Shown: positions 11,225 to 24,196, counted from the first letter of the stretch. The stretch is DNA of 64,000 nucleotides from Epiperipatus broadwayi (GCA_028023455.1 JAQFVV010000036.1:3070452-3134451), one strand, 5' to 3'. Notes: generated by a model not told the origin, from the letters alone. Program-made: numbers and translations.

Positions 11225-12565
11225 TCACAAGGACTATCTCAACATTAATCAGCTTCAAACTATATGGACTAATACCAGATTCATCTAATACGCAATTGTT
11301 ATGCATGTTGATCTATTTATGTTTTGAGATAATGTAACCTTGTTTAGCCTAAATAAAATTATTATTTAATGTTAAAAAAGTGTTTTGTTTTGTTTTGGTT
11401 TTTTTTTAAAAAAAAAAAAAAAATACAGGATCCTCACGTGAGTAAAAACGTATTAAAACAATTTGAATGTAGTTTGCACTGTGATCTATCAACAATATTA
11501 GGCTGGATGTCTCTGAAATACCTATTTTTATATTGCACTGTCATGAAATTGAATGTGTATACAAAATTTTAAAATAATCCGTTCAGTAAAAGTAGATTAA
11601 AAATCAGTCACAAGATTTCACCCAAATGCACAGAAGTCTTAAATTAAAAACATTTTAAAATATCTCATTGCAATCTATAGATCTGTACATTCGCATTCAT
11701 TAAAACGTATTAATAAAAAAATGACATTATAATTGTATTTATTGATTGAGGTGGCTTATAGTTGTACATTTTATATTTTACATTTAATTAATACTTAATA
11801 AAAGTAATTTATTGTTGTATTATTAAAAAAAATAATTCTTATTGGTTAATTAAGATAAAATTGATTTTAAAAATAAAATAATTATTTCCATTATCTAATT
11901 ACTGTAAAATAAAAAAGTTACCAAATATTAACAGTTATTATAATCGTTAAAATATTTATTTTTAAATGTATAAATATACCATATTTTATTCAACATAGTT
12001 TTATCTACTGTACTATGTTTTCATTTTTATTACTTTCAAAATTTTAAATTTTATAGCAAATTTACTTTATTAAATCGATTTCTAACAAGGAAATAAAATG
12101 ATTTATTCTCTAAGTCATTTAAGCACATATATCTGCACACACATTTAAAGTAACACTGTCTTCAATTAATTAAAATGTTTGCGATAACAATTTGAATGTT
12201 ATAAAATTCTATTTATTTAAATGATAGAACTATTTTGCCCTAATAATTTATTACAAACTATTTAATCAACAATATATACTTAACTTTAATTTTGACTGAT
12301 AATATTATAGAATAACTTAGTTTTTATCGTTGCGAAATATTATAGAATAACTTATTTTATCATTAAGATTACTTATTACTTGACTTACAAAATTATTGTT
12401 GAAGTATCAAATTAATTGTTATTATCTTAACTTTGATTATAGCTTATGCTTATAATATGTGACTTAAATATCTAAATTTTGTTTCAATATAAGATTAAAA
12501 CATAACTCTTTTACAATAATGGCATATGACATCCTACTTATATACAATTATCAAGACTTCTAAGT
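11225..12565. other. AT-rich sequence, nothing recognised
   Basis: Contains an A-rich run at 11,408-11,423. Very AT-rich from 11,700 onward. The open frame at 11,369-11,572 spans a homopolymer and has no protein family character. Confidence 0.5.
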
Positions 12566-12566
12566 T

Positions 12567-12712
12567 AAAAAATATAAGTAAATGTCAAGCGTTGGTAGCC
12601 GAGAGGTCAGCGCAGCCTCCTAACAAGCAAGCAGTTGCTTGCAGACGGTTCTCGCGGGTTCGCTTCCCAGCCGATACTTTGACATATGGAAGAAAAAATA
12701 TATAAGTAAATG
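12567..12712 (+). mobile_element. tRNA-derived SINE with target-site duplication
   Basis: The SINE body runs from 12,584 (GTCAAGCGTTGG) to about 12,692. It has an A-box-like TGGTAGCCGAGAGGTCAG and a B box GGGTTCGCTTCCC, and ends TTTGACATATGGAAG. An 'aaaaaatataagtaaatg'-type duplication flanks it (12,567-12,584 and 12,693-12,712), differing by one TA insertion. Its GC-rich core stands out against the surroundings. It would be transcribed by Pol III and mobilised by a LINE. Two relatives lie at 21.8 and 60.4 kb. Confidence 0.9.
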
Positions 12713-15600
12713 GCACTACACAACAATTTAAAATGTTTACAAATAAAACATATTAATTTCTCTTAGAAGCAAATGCAAATAATAGGTTATAATATATTAT
12801 AATTAACTTTTTATAAGTAAAATATTGAAAAAACTTGAAAATTCCAATTTTTATAAGCAGTTGTAAATATTGTATTCTGTGAATTATTTCAAAAATTATT
12901 GATCAGTTTTTTAATTTAAAAGGCAGAATAATACTAACCAGAAATAATTTAAAATAATTTTTCAATTGTCATTAAAACAAAACCTAGAAAGTTCAATTGG
13001 TTATAATTGAAAACAAAATTATATTATTAATAAAAAATTAAATTACTAATAAAAATAAAAAAAGTTTTGAAAAATAGATGATATAAAAATATATCCTTCC
13101 TTTCATATGGAACAAATTAAAGCCAGATTCAGTATTCAATTTCAAAAATCAATATTTTAATTTTCTTATATACTATGTATATATATTTCTATCACGATAG
13201 ATGTCTTCATTATATCGTAATATATAAATAAGTCAAACAAATCTTAATGCGAATATAATTTCTTAATATATAAATTTCAAATTAAAGCTAAAAAAATAAT
13301 ATAGACGATAATAATAATAAACATAAAAGTTTGTTCTATAAGATTTTTAAAAACGTATTCATTATACAAACAAATTGAAAAACAAATTTAGATGTTTTCT
13401 ATAGACAGGCAATATAGCTCTAATATGTTAAACATAAAGTTATAATATTTTAAGGTGAAAAACAAGAAATTCTCAAATATATAAACTCATTAAACAATAG
13501 AAGAATACATGAAACAGTGAGGTATACTATCAAAGAATCAGATATAAAAATCTAATAGATATTTGATGATACATTTTTTTCATTAGAAATCAATTAAAAA
13601 CCATATGTTAATCCCTTGTAATCTTAGATTTGTATTATAGTGATGCAATGGTCATGTTATTATTGCCAATTTAAAGGATTATCTACTGAATATTCTTATT
13701 TTCAAAGCAGTTTATTAATGTTAAAAAAAGTACTAACTTATTCTTAATCTGAGAATGCAGATTAGTTTAAATATCTTGTCAGCATTTTGATACAAGGCAT
13801 ACTCAAATTTAAATCACAGCACAGACTCCGAAATATTATTTCTAAATTTAACAAGTTAAAACAATATAATATATTCATAGTGATATAATAAATTCACTAA
13901 AATTAGTTGTATGTAAAGTTATTATTTAGCCAAATTTGCTTTATGAAAGTGAAACATGGACTTTTAGTAAGATGGCCGCATGCTGAATATATTGAAAAAA
14001 AATTCTAAGCATAATTGGAATCTGAAAACAAAATGTATTCACCTAGGATGTAAACTCATATCATGAACACAGCAAGAAGAAAATGGAATCACTGCATTAT
14101 AAGGTCTTTGCATATGTTTCATCAAAAAAAAAAAATGAAAAAAAATGATATATACTAAATCAATTATTAATCCTGCATCTCTAATAATATATATATATAA
14201 ATCAATTATTATGAATCATTTTTTAAATATTTTATATCATTTTTTAAACTCATCAAGCTTTTATATTTTCTATAAGTTTTAAAATGATTAATTATATTAT
14301 TAGAGAAATAAAATATACCAATATTGTTCTTTTGAAAATATCTATTTTGTAACAGTTGTTACACGATTATATATACATAAAAGATTATTCAGAAAAATAT
14401 TTCTTATATAAATGGAAAAGTGAATTAGTTCAATCGAAATACAATATACTTTATCTATGATTTATTTTTAATATTCGTTATAGCAAAATTATAGTGATAG
14501 AACTCAATTTATAATTAAATTTATTGTTTATTGACTGGATTTCATTTCTAAATTATGTTAAAATTTGTCTAAGATCTGACAGATTGCTAAATTGCCAACA
14601 ATGCCTTTTTAAAAAAACAAATCGTTGGAAACTTTATTTATTTATTTAAATATTTTAATAAATTTGTTGTCACAAACAATTCTGGATTCTCACAAATTTT
14701 ATTATAAATTACATTTTTAAAATCTTTAAAATGACAGGTGACTAGTCGATTATAAAAAGTTTGAAATCAATTCTATCAATTTTAAATGTCTGAATATACT
14801 TTTATATATATAACATGCTCTTCCATATACTTATACATTTGAAATAGTAATAGTACATCCACTGTTATTCTCATGATCTGGGTTCAAATTTAGTCTTTTT
14901 GATATCCAATCCATAACTAACCCAACTAACTATCCAATATTTATAGGGTAATTTAATATGTACCTATTGTTCTAACAGGTATCTCCATGATTTAGTACAA
15001 TGGCACAAAGTAGCAGATTTATATATAGATCAAGATTCATGAATCACAACTTCATACAATCACTAGTGCAAAACATCTTATGAACTTGCGTGAGCACTAA
15101 ATCTTTTGATCATTTTTCTTATTACAGATAAAACAAAAATATAACATTATCCAAAAACTATACAGGTATTGAAATACCTGGGAACAATATCTTTTCTTCA
15201 CTATTCATCTATGATTTGATGATGTAGAGGCATTTTCCTTGTAATAAAAAGTTAGACAGTTATCTCTTAATTTTATATATATATTGTAACAGGCACATAT
15301 GCCATTACATTATTTTTTTTTATTAAACATGAAATTAAAATAAAAAGTTCGCAAATAAATTTTTTTTTTTTTAAGAATTAAAAATTGAAATTAAATATCA
15401 GCTAAACTCAAATATATATATATATAAAATCACACAGATGAAAAAAATTATTAAAATAAAACTTTATTAAAAATAGAAAAAGTATTTTAAAAGCAAAAAC
15501 TTAAAAAGATTTAGAGATAAAAATATATCTTTAAATTTGGAAAACAAATTAATTAATGTTATTGAAAAATGGAAATGATTATTTTAATTAGTCCAAGTGA
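12713..15600. other. Extremely AT-rich desert
   Basis: Nearly 3 kb of very AT-rich sequence with short A and AT runs (for example 14,187-14,200 and 15,360-15,373). I found no coding, RNA or repeat structure. Confidence 0.5.
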
Positions 15601-17530
15601 ACTAGCCCTTGGGCATTTAAATGTATAAGCAAAGGTCAGATAGGAGAGGAAAACAATAGAAACTAATAGCCAATGAAAGAAATCTCTCAAATAGGACCTC
15701 AGCGAAAGGACTATCACCATCGTCGTGATGTAATGTCCACTGGATCTGAAAGCTACTATAAAAAGTTGAGTAAAGAAAATTTAAGAGAGGATAGAGATGT
15801 GTTAAGTTGGAGAGTTGGAGGTAAAGGGATTGAAAGATGCACTTTCAATTCCTTCAGTTGTTATAAAAAAAGAAAATGAAACATTGCTTTTCCTATATTG
15901 AGGACCACAGGATCATCAGGGTATTTAACGCTGGATTCCAAACGGCAAGCAACAGATAAAAAAGTATATAACTAATGAACATTTCTAAAACCGTAAGCAC
16001 ATTATGAACTTAAATGAATATTAATTTGAAAACACTAAGAATTCTAAAATATAAACTTTCCCAGTATTTAATTTATAAAAATAGAATCCTATCTGACCAA
16101 ACTAAATTCTTTATTAATACTTTTTATTTGATGTATTTATTTTTTAAAATCATTTCCATTTTTTTTTTGTTCTTTTAAGTTTTATTTATGATTTTTGTTT
16201 TTCATTAAACTATATTATATAAATGTTAAACTTAAGTCGGGCGTGAATGGCTATATAGATTTGTAAAGTTTTATTAGGGGAGGGTAATCTTAGGTTATTC
16301 ATTTCGTAGTTGAATTAGGTCAATGGATGGGATATATTGGTGTAATTAGTAGAAGTAATACAAGGTTCGCTACATGCAGAATCAAATTATATGCCACAAA
16401 CCCCTTTTGCCTATGGAATGTGATCGTAAGTCGGCAAAAATGACTACAGTCCTTTCCTATGGAGTTTTTTTTTATTGCTCTTCTCATCAGATAGATGTAG
16501 CATTCCTATCTGGATGAGAGTCAATTTCTTTTCTTAACCCTGCTGCTCAGATGTACATTCCTGACAGTATGGTATTTCGTGTTGTCGTATTTGTATTACA
16601 TTGAATACATTGATATATCAGATGGATTGAAGTTGGTTTAACTACGAGCTTTTGGCCTAAGGTTAAATAAGGGATAAAATATTTTCTTTTCAAATGCAAT
16701 CTATGTAGTCTATTCATACTCGACACTCTAAATGCATTAAATTTAAGTTGGGTATAGATGCTTGCATAGATTCGTTATCGGTTAATTACGTTTTGGTTTT
16801 CATATTTGATCAAAATATATAGACATTCGGTAAATAATGATACTTTATGGTGAGTATCTAGAATGTATTTATTCGGATGTCTTTTAAGTTATTGGTGTCA
16901 ATGCGGCATCTTATGATGAATGCCATTGGGTTTCTTATAAATTTCCCTCTGCATTTCCATCAATGACTTTATATTTTGATCATTTATGTTTATTTTGAAA
17001 TATTTTTAACCATGTAATCTATGTAACTGATCTATACTCAACATTATAAAACAAACTTTTATAAATCCATCTGTGCAAACTTATAAAAATTAAAATGTAA
17101 ATTAAAATTTAAAATAAAAGTTAAAAATGTAGTTAAATGCTAAAGTAAACATACTAAAATAATAATGCTAAATTTTATATATATGTGCGAAATAAATGTT
17201 TTTGTGTTAATTACTGGCAGTGGCTTATTTTATTCTTTTTTACAAATATTCTTAGATAAGAATTAATAAGATATAAATCTCTGCTCTACTCCATGAGCTA
17301 GTGACAATGGCTAATGGTCAAATTCAAAATATATAAAATAAAATAAAAAAATTTTTTAACTTACGTATCTGCCTACTATATAAATTTTCTAGGTTCTAAG
17401 TAGCCTAATGGCACACTCGTAGTGCAGATATGTTAAGACACCAACTCCATACCATTATAATATATATAATATATATCAATAATTATGCACTTATAATGCT
17501 CATTAAAGAAGTTATATATATATTGTTAAA
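15601..17530. other. Unassigned sequence with weak internal repeats
   Basis: Composition is more mixed than in the preceding desert. The block 'taagttgggtatagatgcttgcatag' near 16,744 recurs in diverged form near 16,232 and in reverse near 16,697 and 17,008, suggesting an old foldback or satellite-like repeat. The 68-codon frame at 15,673-15,879 (basic, ending CYKKRK) is not recognised. Nothing here is confidently a gene. Confidence 0.35.
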
Positions 17531-17603
17531 TTTATTTAAAGCTTAGCGCTTTCAAAGCTCTATGGCTTCATAATCATAGCTGTGTGTGGTTGATAGTGAT
17601 GAG

Positions 17604-17606
<3 letters not shown>

Positions 17607-17660
<54 letters not shown>
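17607..17660. repeat. (AT)n microsatellite at the 3' end of a PLE
   Basis: About 26 AT dinucleotides, directly adjoining the 3' end of the minus-strand PLE copy. Upstream of it, 17,534-17,590 resembles the left arm of the 42.7-kb palindrome. Confidence 0.95.
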
Positions 17661-17664
<4 letters not shown>

Positions 17665-19005
17665 AAAAAATAAATATAATGATAATTAACTATTATGTAC
17701 AGTAGTCCAATCTGTAGAAGTACAGAAGTATTTTTGGTTAATACCTTAACCCTAGTCAATTGCTGTTAAATTTAAAAACACCACAATGGAAGCAAATGTC
17801 ATTAACTCAAATCCCATGAATAGTAAATTTTAATGTTAGCAGCTTGTCTATTAATTATATTCATTTTATTTCTATTCATTAAAATTGCCTCATTAATTTT
17901 TTTTTTATTATGAATTTTCTCTTCATGAAGAATCTTATCACTTTCAAGATCAAACTTAAGTTTATATTTACATGATCTTTCATGATCCAAAAAAACTAGA
18001 GCAGTCATTAAATCATTATTATTTTTATTTTTCATATGCTTGTATAACAATACTTCACCTCGATTCATTTATATATGATAACATATATCCATAAAAAATT
18101 TGATGCACAACATTTTTTTTTTTCTTGGCAGGTAGGACATTGTTAAAATTATTCACTAACTCATTAATGTTATTTGTGACACAAAATGAAACATTAAACA
18201 CATTGTTATACATATCAATAAAAAATTTCACTTGAGCATTTGAAATATATGGAACAGATATCCAGTTTTTATTATCAATTTTCAACTCCTTTATATCATT
18301 ATAACTTTTTACATTGACATAAAGTATTATTAATCTGTTCAATCTTATAACCAACTTCCACCAATTCCTTGGCAAATATCTCAATATTTTTTAATTTATC
18401 ACAATGGTAATGACATAATTTTCATTACAAAACAAAAAAGATTTAAACCTTGCCATCTTATGAATAACTGGTACTTTTGATTTACAATTTATATATCCTC
18501 TTTTTTGCAATGGTTTGATTATTAATTTATAATTTAACATACTATTATCTTTTGTAATAATAATTCCAAATACTTAATACTTTTGTCCTGCTCCTTCTCA
18601 AAAGACCATTTCAAGACAGTCAAATTATTTAAATCCTTTACAAGCAAACTTATAGTATTGATATATCTGCAAACAAACATCCACATATCTTTTGTAAATT
18701 TTAATGTCATTAAAAATATATATATCTGAAAGTTTATTCTCATATGTAGAAAAAAAAATTGAAAACTTGTGCAACAACAAGCAGACCTATATAAACTAAC
18801 CTTTAGACATTATATAATATCCACCTGCAAAAGAAACAATAATGTTATCAAAAAAATTTAAAGAATCAATAATATATTTTATAATATATTTACAAACACC
18901 TTTACTTTTTAATGCATGTACAATTATTTTTATGAAATTTGTTCTAACAATATAATCATACAAGCATGTGTAAAGTAAAAATAATACTAATTTAATGACT
19001 GCTTC
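17661..19005 (-). pseudogene. Second Penelope-like element, RT plus GIY-YIG, heavily decayed
   Basis: On the minus strand, conceptual translation in shifting frames gives PLE reverse transcriptase pieces. These are a motif-B-like region near 18,790-18,870 (a GYYIMSKG-type segment), a motif C relic (RYINTISLL near 18,640-18,680, expected RYxDDTI) and DKSIKYLEL. A GIY-YIG relic follows (NVVHQIFYGYMLSYIN near 18,065-18,120), then the conserved C-terminal helix KILHEEKIHNKKKINEAI, ending at 17,802. It belongs to a PLE branch clearly different from the 8-10 kb element. Several stops, frameshifts and a damaged catalytic YxDD box make it non-functional. Its 3' UTR ends at the (AT)n tract. Confidence 0.75.
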
Positions 19006-19009
19006 AGTT

Positions 19010-19366
19010 TTCTTGAATCATGAAAGGATATGTAAATATAAATTTAAGCTTGATTCTGAAAGTGTTACAAGAAGAGAGAAACCATAATAAAAGAAAAATT
19101 AAGGAGGCAATTTTAATAAATAGAAACAAAATGAACTTAAATAATAGACAAGCTGCTAACATTAAAATTTGGGATTCATGAGATTTGAGTTGATGATGTT
19201 TGCTTTCATTATGTTTTTTTGAATTCAATGGGAAGTTGAGGATGGTTAAGAAATTAATCTAAAGTATATCTGCAGATTGAAAGACTGTATATAATAGTTA
19301 ATTACCACTATATCTATTATTTTTATTGTTATTACAATAATGTTTAATTAACAGACATTTTATTTG

Positions 19367-19370
<4 letters not shown>
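19010..19370 (+). mobile_element. Inverted 3' fragment of the second PLE family
   Basis: The plus strand, with frame changes, encodes the same C terminus as the neighbouring minus copy (NKRKIKEAILINRNKMN, then NNRQAANIKI). It continues into the same 3' UTR and stops at an (AT)n tract. The two copies are head to head with only a few bases between them. This fits the inverted or partial-dimer insertions often described for PLEs. Confidence 0.75.

Positions 19371-19424
<54 letters not shown>
19371..19424. repeat. (AT)n microsatellite at the 3' end of a PLE
   Basis: About 27 AT dinucleotides directly following the inverted PLE fragment. Confidence 0.95.
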
Positions 19425-19426
<2 letters not shown>

Positions 19427-19970
19427 CAATCTCTATTAACAATAAAGTCTAGCCAATCAGACTGTCAGTTATTAACAATAAACAATTTAGCCAATCAGAT
19501 TGTCAGTTACATTACTCATATGATCATTCTATAATGTAAAAAAAATAATCATTCATCTGCAGGATGGTTAAAAAAAAACCTCTTTTACCAACTACACTAA
19601 CATTAATTTCCTTTGAAATGTATTTCATTAATATCAAATCTAGCATAATATAATTGTAACATATGAATAGACTATAAAGCAGTCTTATATATAAATATCT
19701 TTTTATTATAGGGTCAAATAACATCAAAGACAAAATTAAGCAAAACAATTTTTATTAACACCTTTAATTAAATTAATAATATATTAAATGTAATCTCAAG
19801 TGTGGAATGCTAAATTAAAAATTACATAAACAATAGCATCTATTAATACTAAATATTTTAATCAATAAAGGCTTCAGTTACAGGCTTCTCATGATTATTG
19901 TATAATATAAATTCTTAGTCAATCATTCTTCAATTAAAATAATTATTTTTTATAAAGTACATAACTAACT
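19425..19970. other. AT-rich sequence with short duplication
   Basis: A short direct duplication ('agccaatcagactgtcagtta' type, about 45 bp apart) lies at 19,453-19,510. Nothing else is recognised. Confidence 0.5.
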
Positions 19971-19980
19971 TACCCTGACA

Positions 19981-20021
19981 CCTCTCTGAGGAGTGCCAAA
20001 GCATGAAACCATGGTCAGGGG
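19981..20021 (+). ncRNA. Type I hammerhead ribozyme, family B, copy 1
   Basis: Stem I pairs CCUCU (19,981-19,985) with AGGGG (20,017-20,021). CUGAGGA is at 19,986-19,992. Stem II is GUGC-CAAA-GCAU. GAAACC is at 20,005-20,010 and stem III is ACC/GGU with a two-base loop. The cleavage triplet GUC ends at 20,016. Every invariant core base is present. Confidence 0.88.
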
Positions 20022-20378
20022 TTTGGGGAGGGGTTCCTGACAGAGATATTTTAAGTGCTGGCTCTGGCTAAGCATTATCACAAAGCTTGTAGAGGAATTG
20101 GAAATCCTCATTGTTTTATAACTTACAAGCTTAAGAGATAGGGTCATGTGATCTATGACTCTTATTTTGACTATTTATAGTATCTGCCATAAGTCTTATG
20201 CAGTTTTTATATTGCTAAGACAACTACTATATGGTATGGCTGAAGATCTATCAGCCCCATATAGCTATTTGAGATGGATAGCTGAAAATTTCAGATTTTC
20301 CACTCAATAGATAACTTTTAGTTAAATGCTGGCTTTGGGTTGGTATTTTTAGATCTAGTGTCTGAACCTACCCTGACA

Positions 20379-20419
20379 CCTCTCTGAAGAGTGCCAAAGC
20401 ATGAAACCATGGTCAGGGA
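20379..20419 (+). ncRNA. Type I hammerhead ribozyme, family B, copy 2
   Basis: Same layout as copy 1 with CUGAAGA at 20,384-20,390 and cleavage after C 20,414. The changed base (G to A) is the variable position 7, so the core is intact. The outermost stem I pair is lost (C-A), leaving four pairs. Confidence 0.87.
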
Positions 20420-20577
20420 TTTGGGGAAAGGTTCCTGACAGAGATATTTTAAGTGCTGGCTCTGGCTAAGCATTTAACACAAAGCTTGTAGAGGAATTGG
20501 CAATCCTCATTGTTTTATAACTTACAAGCTTAAGAGATAGGGTCATGTGATCTATGACTCTTATTTTGACTATTTAT

Positions 20578-21811
20578 GTAACTGATGGTTTGGTTGGCTA
20601 AAATAATTAATGTTGCCATTATTATCACTTATTTAATTCAGTATATATTATTATTTGAATGTACAATTAATGGTTTTAATGTATAAGACTTTTATATTAT
20701 TTATTTATGCTTTATAATCAAAGCAGTCTAAATATTGTCTTATATATGTTATTAGTGTATCCCTTGAGAAATTAAGGATCCTCTGAAGCTGCTGATGAAT
20801 AAAGTTCCCCTTCAAATATAACTGCTGTAGAGATATTGATTGATGTGTTATCAGATAGTGATTGTATGATTAATGTATCAATGATGTTTTTTTTCATCAC
20901 AGCTATGCCACTTTACATAATATTTAGTAATTAATATATATCAGATGAAAGTACTTAATAAATCTTTATTCAGTATTATCCTATTCAATACTATCAGACT
21001 AACTTATAGCTTTCTATCATTGAAAAGCTTTGGATTTTAAAATGATGTATCTATCCTTAAATATTTAAGACACCTCTCTTCCAGAAACCATTATTTATTT
21101 GTCTGTTTTACTATCAAGCTATCAATCCAAATTGGAAAACAAATAAATGATTTTAATCTAAGCCAACTTATCTGTGTATTGCACGGGACAGCACTGTTTA
21201 GGGATTTACAAAACATTCCTCAATTGTCATCTATTTGTTACTAAAGTTTATTTTAAATGGCACTGCAGTGATGGAAGAAAAAGAATATGCTGATTATATG
21301 GCAATATGTGAGCTGAAGTCATGTGGGAGATTATGTAAATGATGCTTTAATGGTCTAATATTTAGATACTTCAAGTAAACCAAGATTGCAACTGATATTT
21401 TTGATAAATCTACAATTTCAGGACTCCCAAAAAATGTTTACAAAAATGGCTGCTATTAAATGTCTATTTGATATTTATATTTTACTTTTTTATTACAATT
21501 ATTTAAAAAAAGAAGTCATTGTGGAAAAATTAATTACAATATTTACAGTTTATTTTCATTTTATTTTTGGGGGATTAACTTATCAATAGAAAAATAAAAA
21601 AAAAATAAACAAATACAATACTTATACTTTATTCATATTGGAAGTATGCAATTATATCATGACTATTAATCATATTTTGGGTGAAAAGGGTCCTGTGCCT
21701 TTGGAAAAAGTCCATTGCATCATGTTCTGTGATGGGAAGATCTCAACTTTTTATCATTATGACAATTTACCAAAAAAACTGCTGACAAAAAGAAACACTC
21801 TGAATTGAACT
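20578..21811. other. AT-rich sequence, nothing recognised
   Basis: No supported gene or repeat. The open frame 21,386-21,589 shows no recognisable domain. Confidence 0.5.
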
Positions 21812-21953
21812 AAAGTATGACAATGTGGTCAAGCATTGGTAGCCAAGAGGTCAGCACAGCTGCCTTGCAAGCAAGCAGTTGCTTGCAGACAGTTGTCGCA
21901 GGTTCGTTTCCCGGGCGATGCTTTGACATATGGAAAAAAAAGTATGACAATGT
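21812..21953 (+). mobile_element. tRNA-derived SINE with 15-bp target-site duplication
   Basis: The SINE runs from 21,828 to about 21,938 with A-box-like TGGTAGCCAAGAGGTCAG and B box GGTTCGTTTCCC, ending TTTGACATATGGAAAAA. The identical 15-mer AAAGTATGACAATGT flanks it at 21,812-21,826 and 21,939-21,953. The ends GTCAAGCAT and ATGCTTTGAC can pair (one bulge), so the body keeps a tRNA-like acceptor stem. The exact duplication indicates a fairly young insertion. Confidence 0.93.
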
Positions 21954-23678
21954 TAAAAGCATCACATCATTTCACACATTATAATACAAGTAAAGAATTG
22001 CAATAAAGCTTCTTAATGAAATTTATTGGAATTTATTCCCTTTTTTTTTTTAAATTTAACAATCAATGTATTAATTTTGTTTTAATTAACATCTAACACG
22101 TCTTCAGAAGATTATACACTCTCTAAACTGTAAATTTATCAAAAACATAGGCTGCCATCTTGGTTTACTTGAAAACTCACAAATACCATAATTTAATATT
22201 AATCCATATCATTGTTTACAAATTTTCTATAAACCTTTATAATCTTTAAATTAAATTAAAGATTAACATATAGTATTATTTTATTAAACACAGGGATATT
22301 ATTAATTAATCCCATTTTACTTCATAGACTTAGAAACATATGAATAAAGACAGTTGGAAAATACGCAATGATCATAAAGATGCCTTTCTGACTGAACTGT
22401 AATTAAAAAATAAAATTGTTGTTATTGTTTGAAAATTTATAAGAATTTTAAATGCCAAAAATAGAAATAATCCAAGAGCAGACTGGCACACTCCTACTGC
22501 TTTGAACTGTGCAGGGTACTAAATTGTAATTTGGTATAAAGAAGAAATAAGTAAATCATGAAGACATTTGTAAGAGGTTGTAACCTGGGCCAAGAAAAAG
22601 TGGTGGTTTAACAAAAAGAGTATATTGAGGCTATTTGCCTTTTTCAAATGTCTTAATTCACGTTTTAAGAAAATGAGTGGAAGAACTTATTTAATACTTC
22701 TACCAAGCACACACACACACAAACGTCATTTAAAATATTTATAAGCAAGTGATATTCTGAAAACTAATCAAAATAGTGTAAATAAATTTTTCAAAGCTCT
22801 AAATGTGAAAAAACATTACATAAAGTTGTGTATGTAAATAGGATAAGACACAACATTTTCATTTTCTTACTTAAAAAAAAAAAAACTTTTTAAGTTTGAA
22901 GCAAATGCTGTGAAATAAATATCAGAACAAATTTGTCCCAAGGGTTCAATTAACTTTAAGTAAAATTTGAATGCTCAAAAAATGTGAGAATATGGTAAGA
23001 TAGTATGATATAGTAATAAATTAATAATTTATCTTTTCTTCCCTGACAACAGCTGAGAAAATGTTTACATTAAATATATTTTAAATATGATGTATAGCAG
23101 TACGGCTAAAACAAAATATAAATCAATCTTTGGATGATAAAATATTTCTTTGAAAAAGTTATTGCTTTCAATTAATTACAAAAATAAAATACACTTTTTT
23201 TTGTACAGACAAATTAATGAAATAAATAAAATTGCATATATACTGCATAAAATATAAATTTTTAAATTTCATAAATAAAAGTAAAAAACAGTATATATAT
23301 TTCAGCAGTAAACTATAGTGAAAATTACACTGCATAAATATTATTCATTAAGTAAATAATCTGTAGTCTAATGAATGACTAATAAAAATTATTAATATAT
23401 ATATAATACTGTCTAATGCTGTGTGTATATTGAAAAATTATTTCAATTCAATTAAAATTAAACAATTAAATAAAAATTAATAAATATTTATTAAACCGGT
23501 TTTCGTCCAATATTAAATCCTTTTCGAAATATAATTTTCCAAGAAATCACATGACACAATATCGATCAACACTCCTCTAACGTTCATATTACATAACTAT
23601 TTTATATAATCATATAAGCTATTTACATATATATTATCTAGTTTAACTATAATGAACCAATTATATACATATATTATA
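21954..23678. other. AT-rich sequence, nothing recognised
   Basis: Contains a (CA)n tract at 22,710-22,722. Otherwise no coding or repeat structure is supported. Confidence 0.5.
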
Positions 23679-23994
23679 TACACCTGGGTCTCGTCTTATA
23701 TGGTAGATAGGTTCCACAGAAAACCCCCGGATTAAAAAAAATCGCACAAAAATAGACTTCATTTACCTTGAAAAATGGGAGATAGGGGTTATAATTTTCA
23801 GAATTCGCATAAAAGCAAAGTAACAAAGAAAAATTAAAGTATGACTAATAAAAAATTTCAAATATTTCAAAAAAATTAATACAAGACAAACTTTTTTTAC
23901 TTTTTTTATTAGCTACAATATTTAATTTTTCATACATATTTTAATCATTACCACTAGCGTTCGTTTATAAACTGGAAAAAATCAGATTCGATGT

Positions 23995-24190
23995 GATGTA
24001 TTGTAGCTTCTTTTTAAACGAAGTCAAGAATCTCTCAGCAATTATGCCCAGAGAAACCTGTTAGGCACTTTATTTTTATTCTGATGTGATGTTGGTGTGA
24101 TGTGATGTATTTGGCTTCTCCTTAAACGAAGTCAAAAATATCTCAGCAACTACGCCCAGATAAATCTGTTAGCAACTTTATTTTCCATTC
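23995..24190 (-). repeat. Duplicated LINE 3' UTR and tail
   Basis: Two related about 95-bp units (23,995-24,085 and 24,086-24,190) each contain the GATGTGATGT tail and the 'aaacgaagtcaa' and 'gcccaga' blocks. Either the family's 3' UTR is dimeric or a short truncated copy inserted at the tail of the long one. The fragment at 903-1,031 has one unit only, favouring the second reading. Confidence 0.7.
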
Positions 24191-24196
24191 CCCACT

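Larger units (their letters stand above)
19971..20577 (+). mobile_element. Family B retrozyme-like tandem unit (398-bp period, 1.5 copies)
   Basis: The block 19,971-20,178 repeats at 20,369-20,577 with very high identity, giving a 398-bp period and about 1.5 units. Each repeat carries a complete hammerhead ribozyme. This matches the layout of retrozymes and PLE pseudo-LTRs, in which two ribozymes bracket one unit and excise a monomer RNA that can circularise. No protein is encoded. The unique middle (20,179-20,368) holds the conserved block shared with families A, C and E at 20,240-20,268. Each repeat has a GGTCATGTGAT motif about 125 nt after the cleavage site. Confidence 0.85.

Noticed and set aside
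15673-15879. Small basic protein of 68 residues
   Set aside because: No neighbours, no splice signals and no recognisable domain; open frames of this length arise by chance.
16480-16530. Minus-strand CTGATGAGAAGAGC
   Set aside because: No closing stem II strand and no GAAAC; a short local hairpin only.
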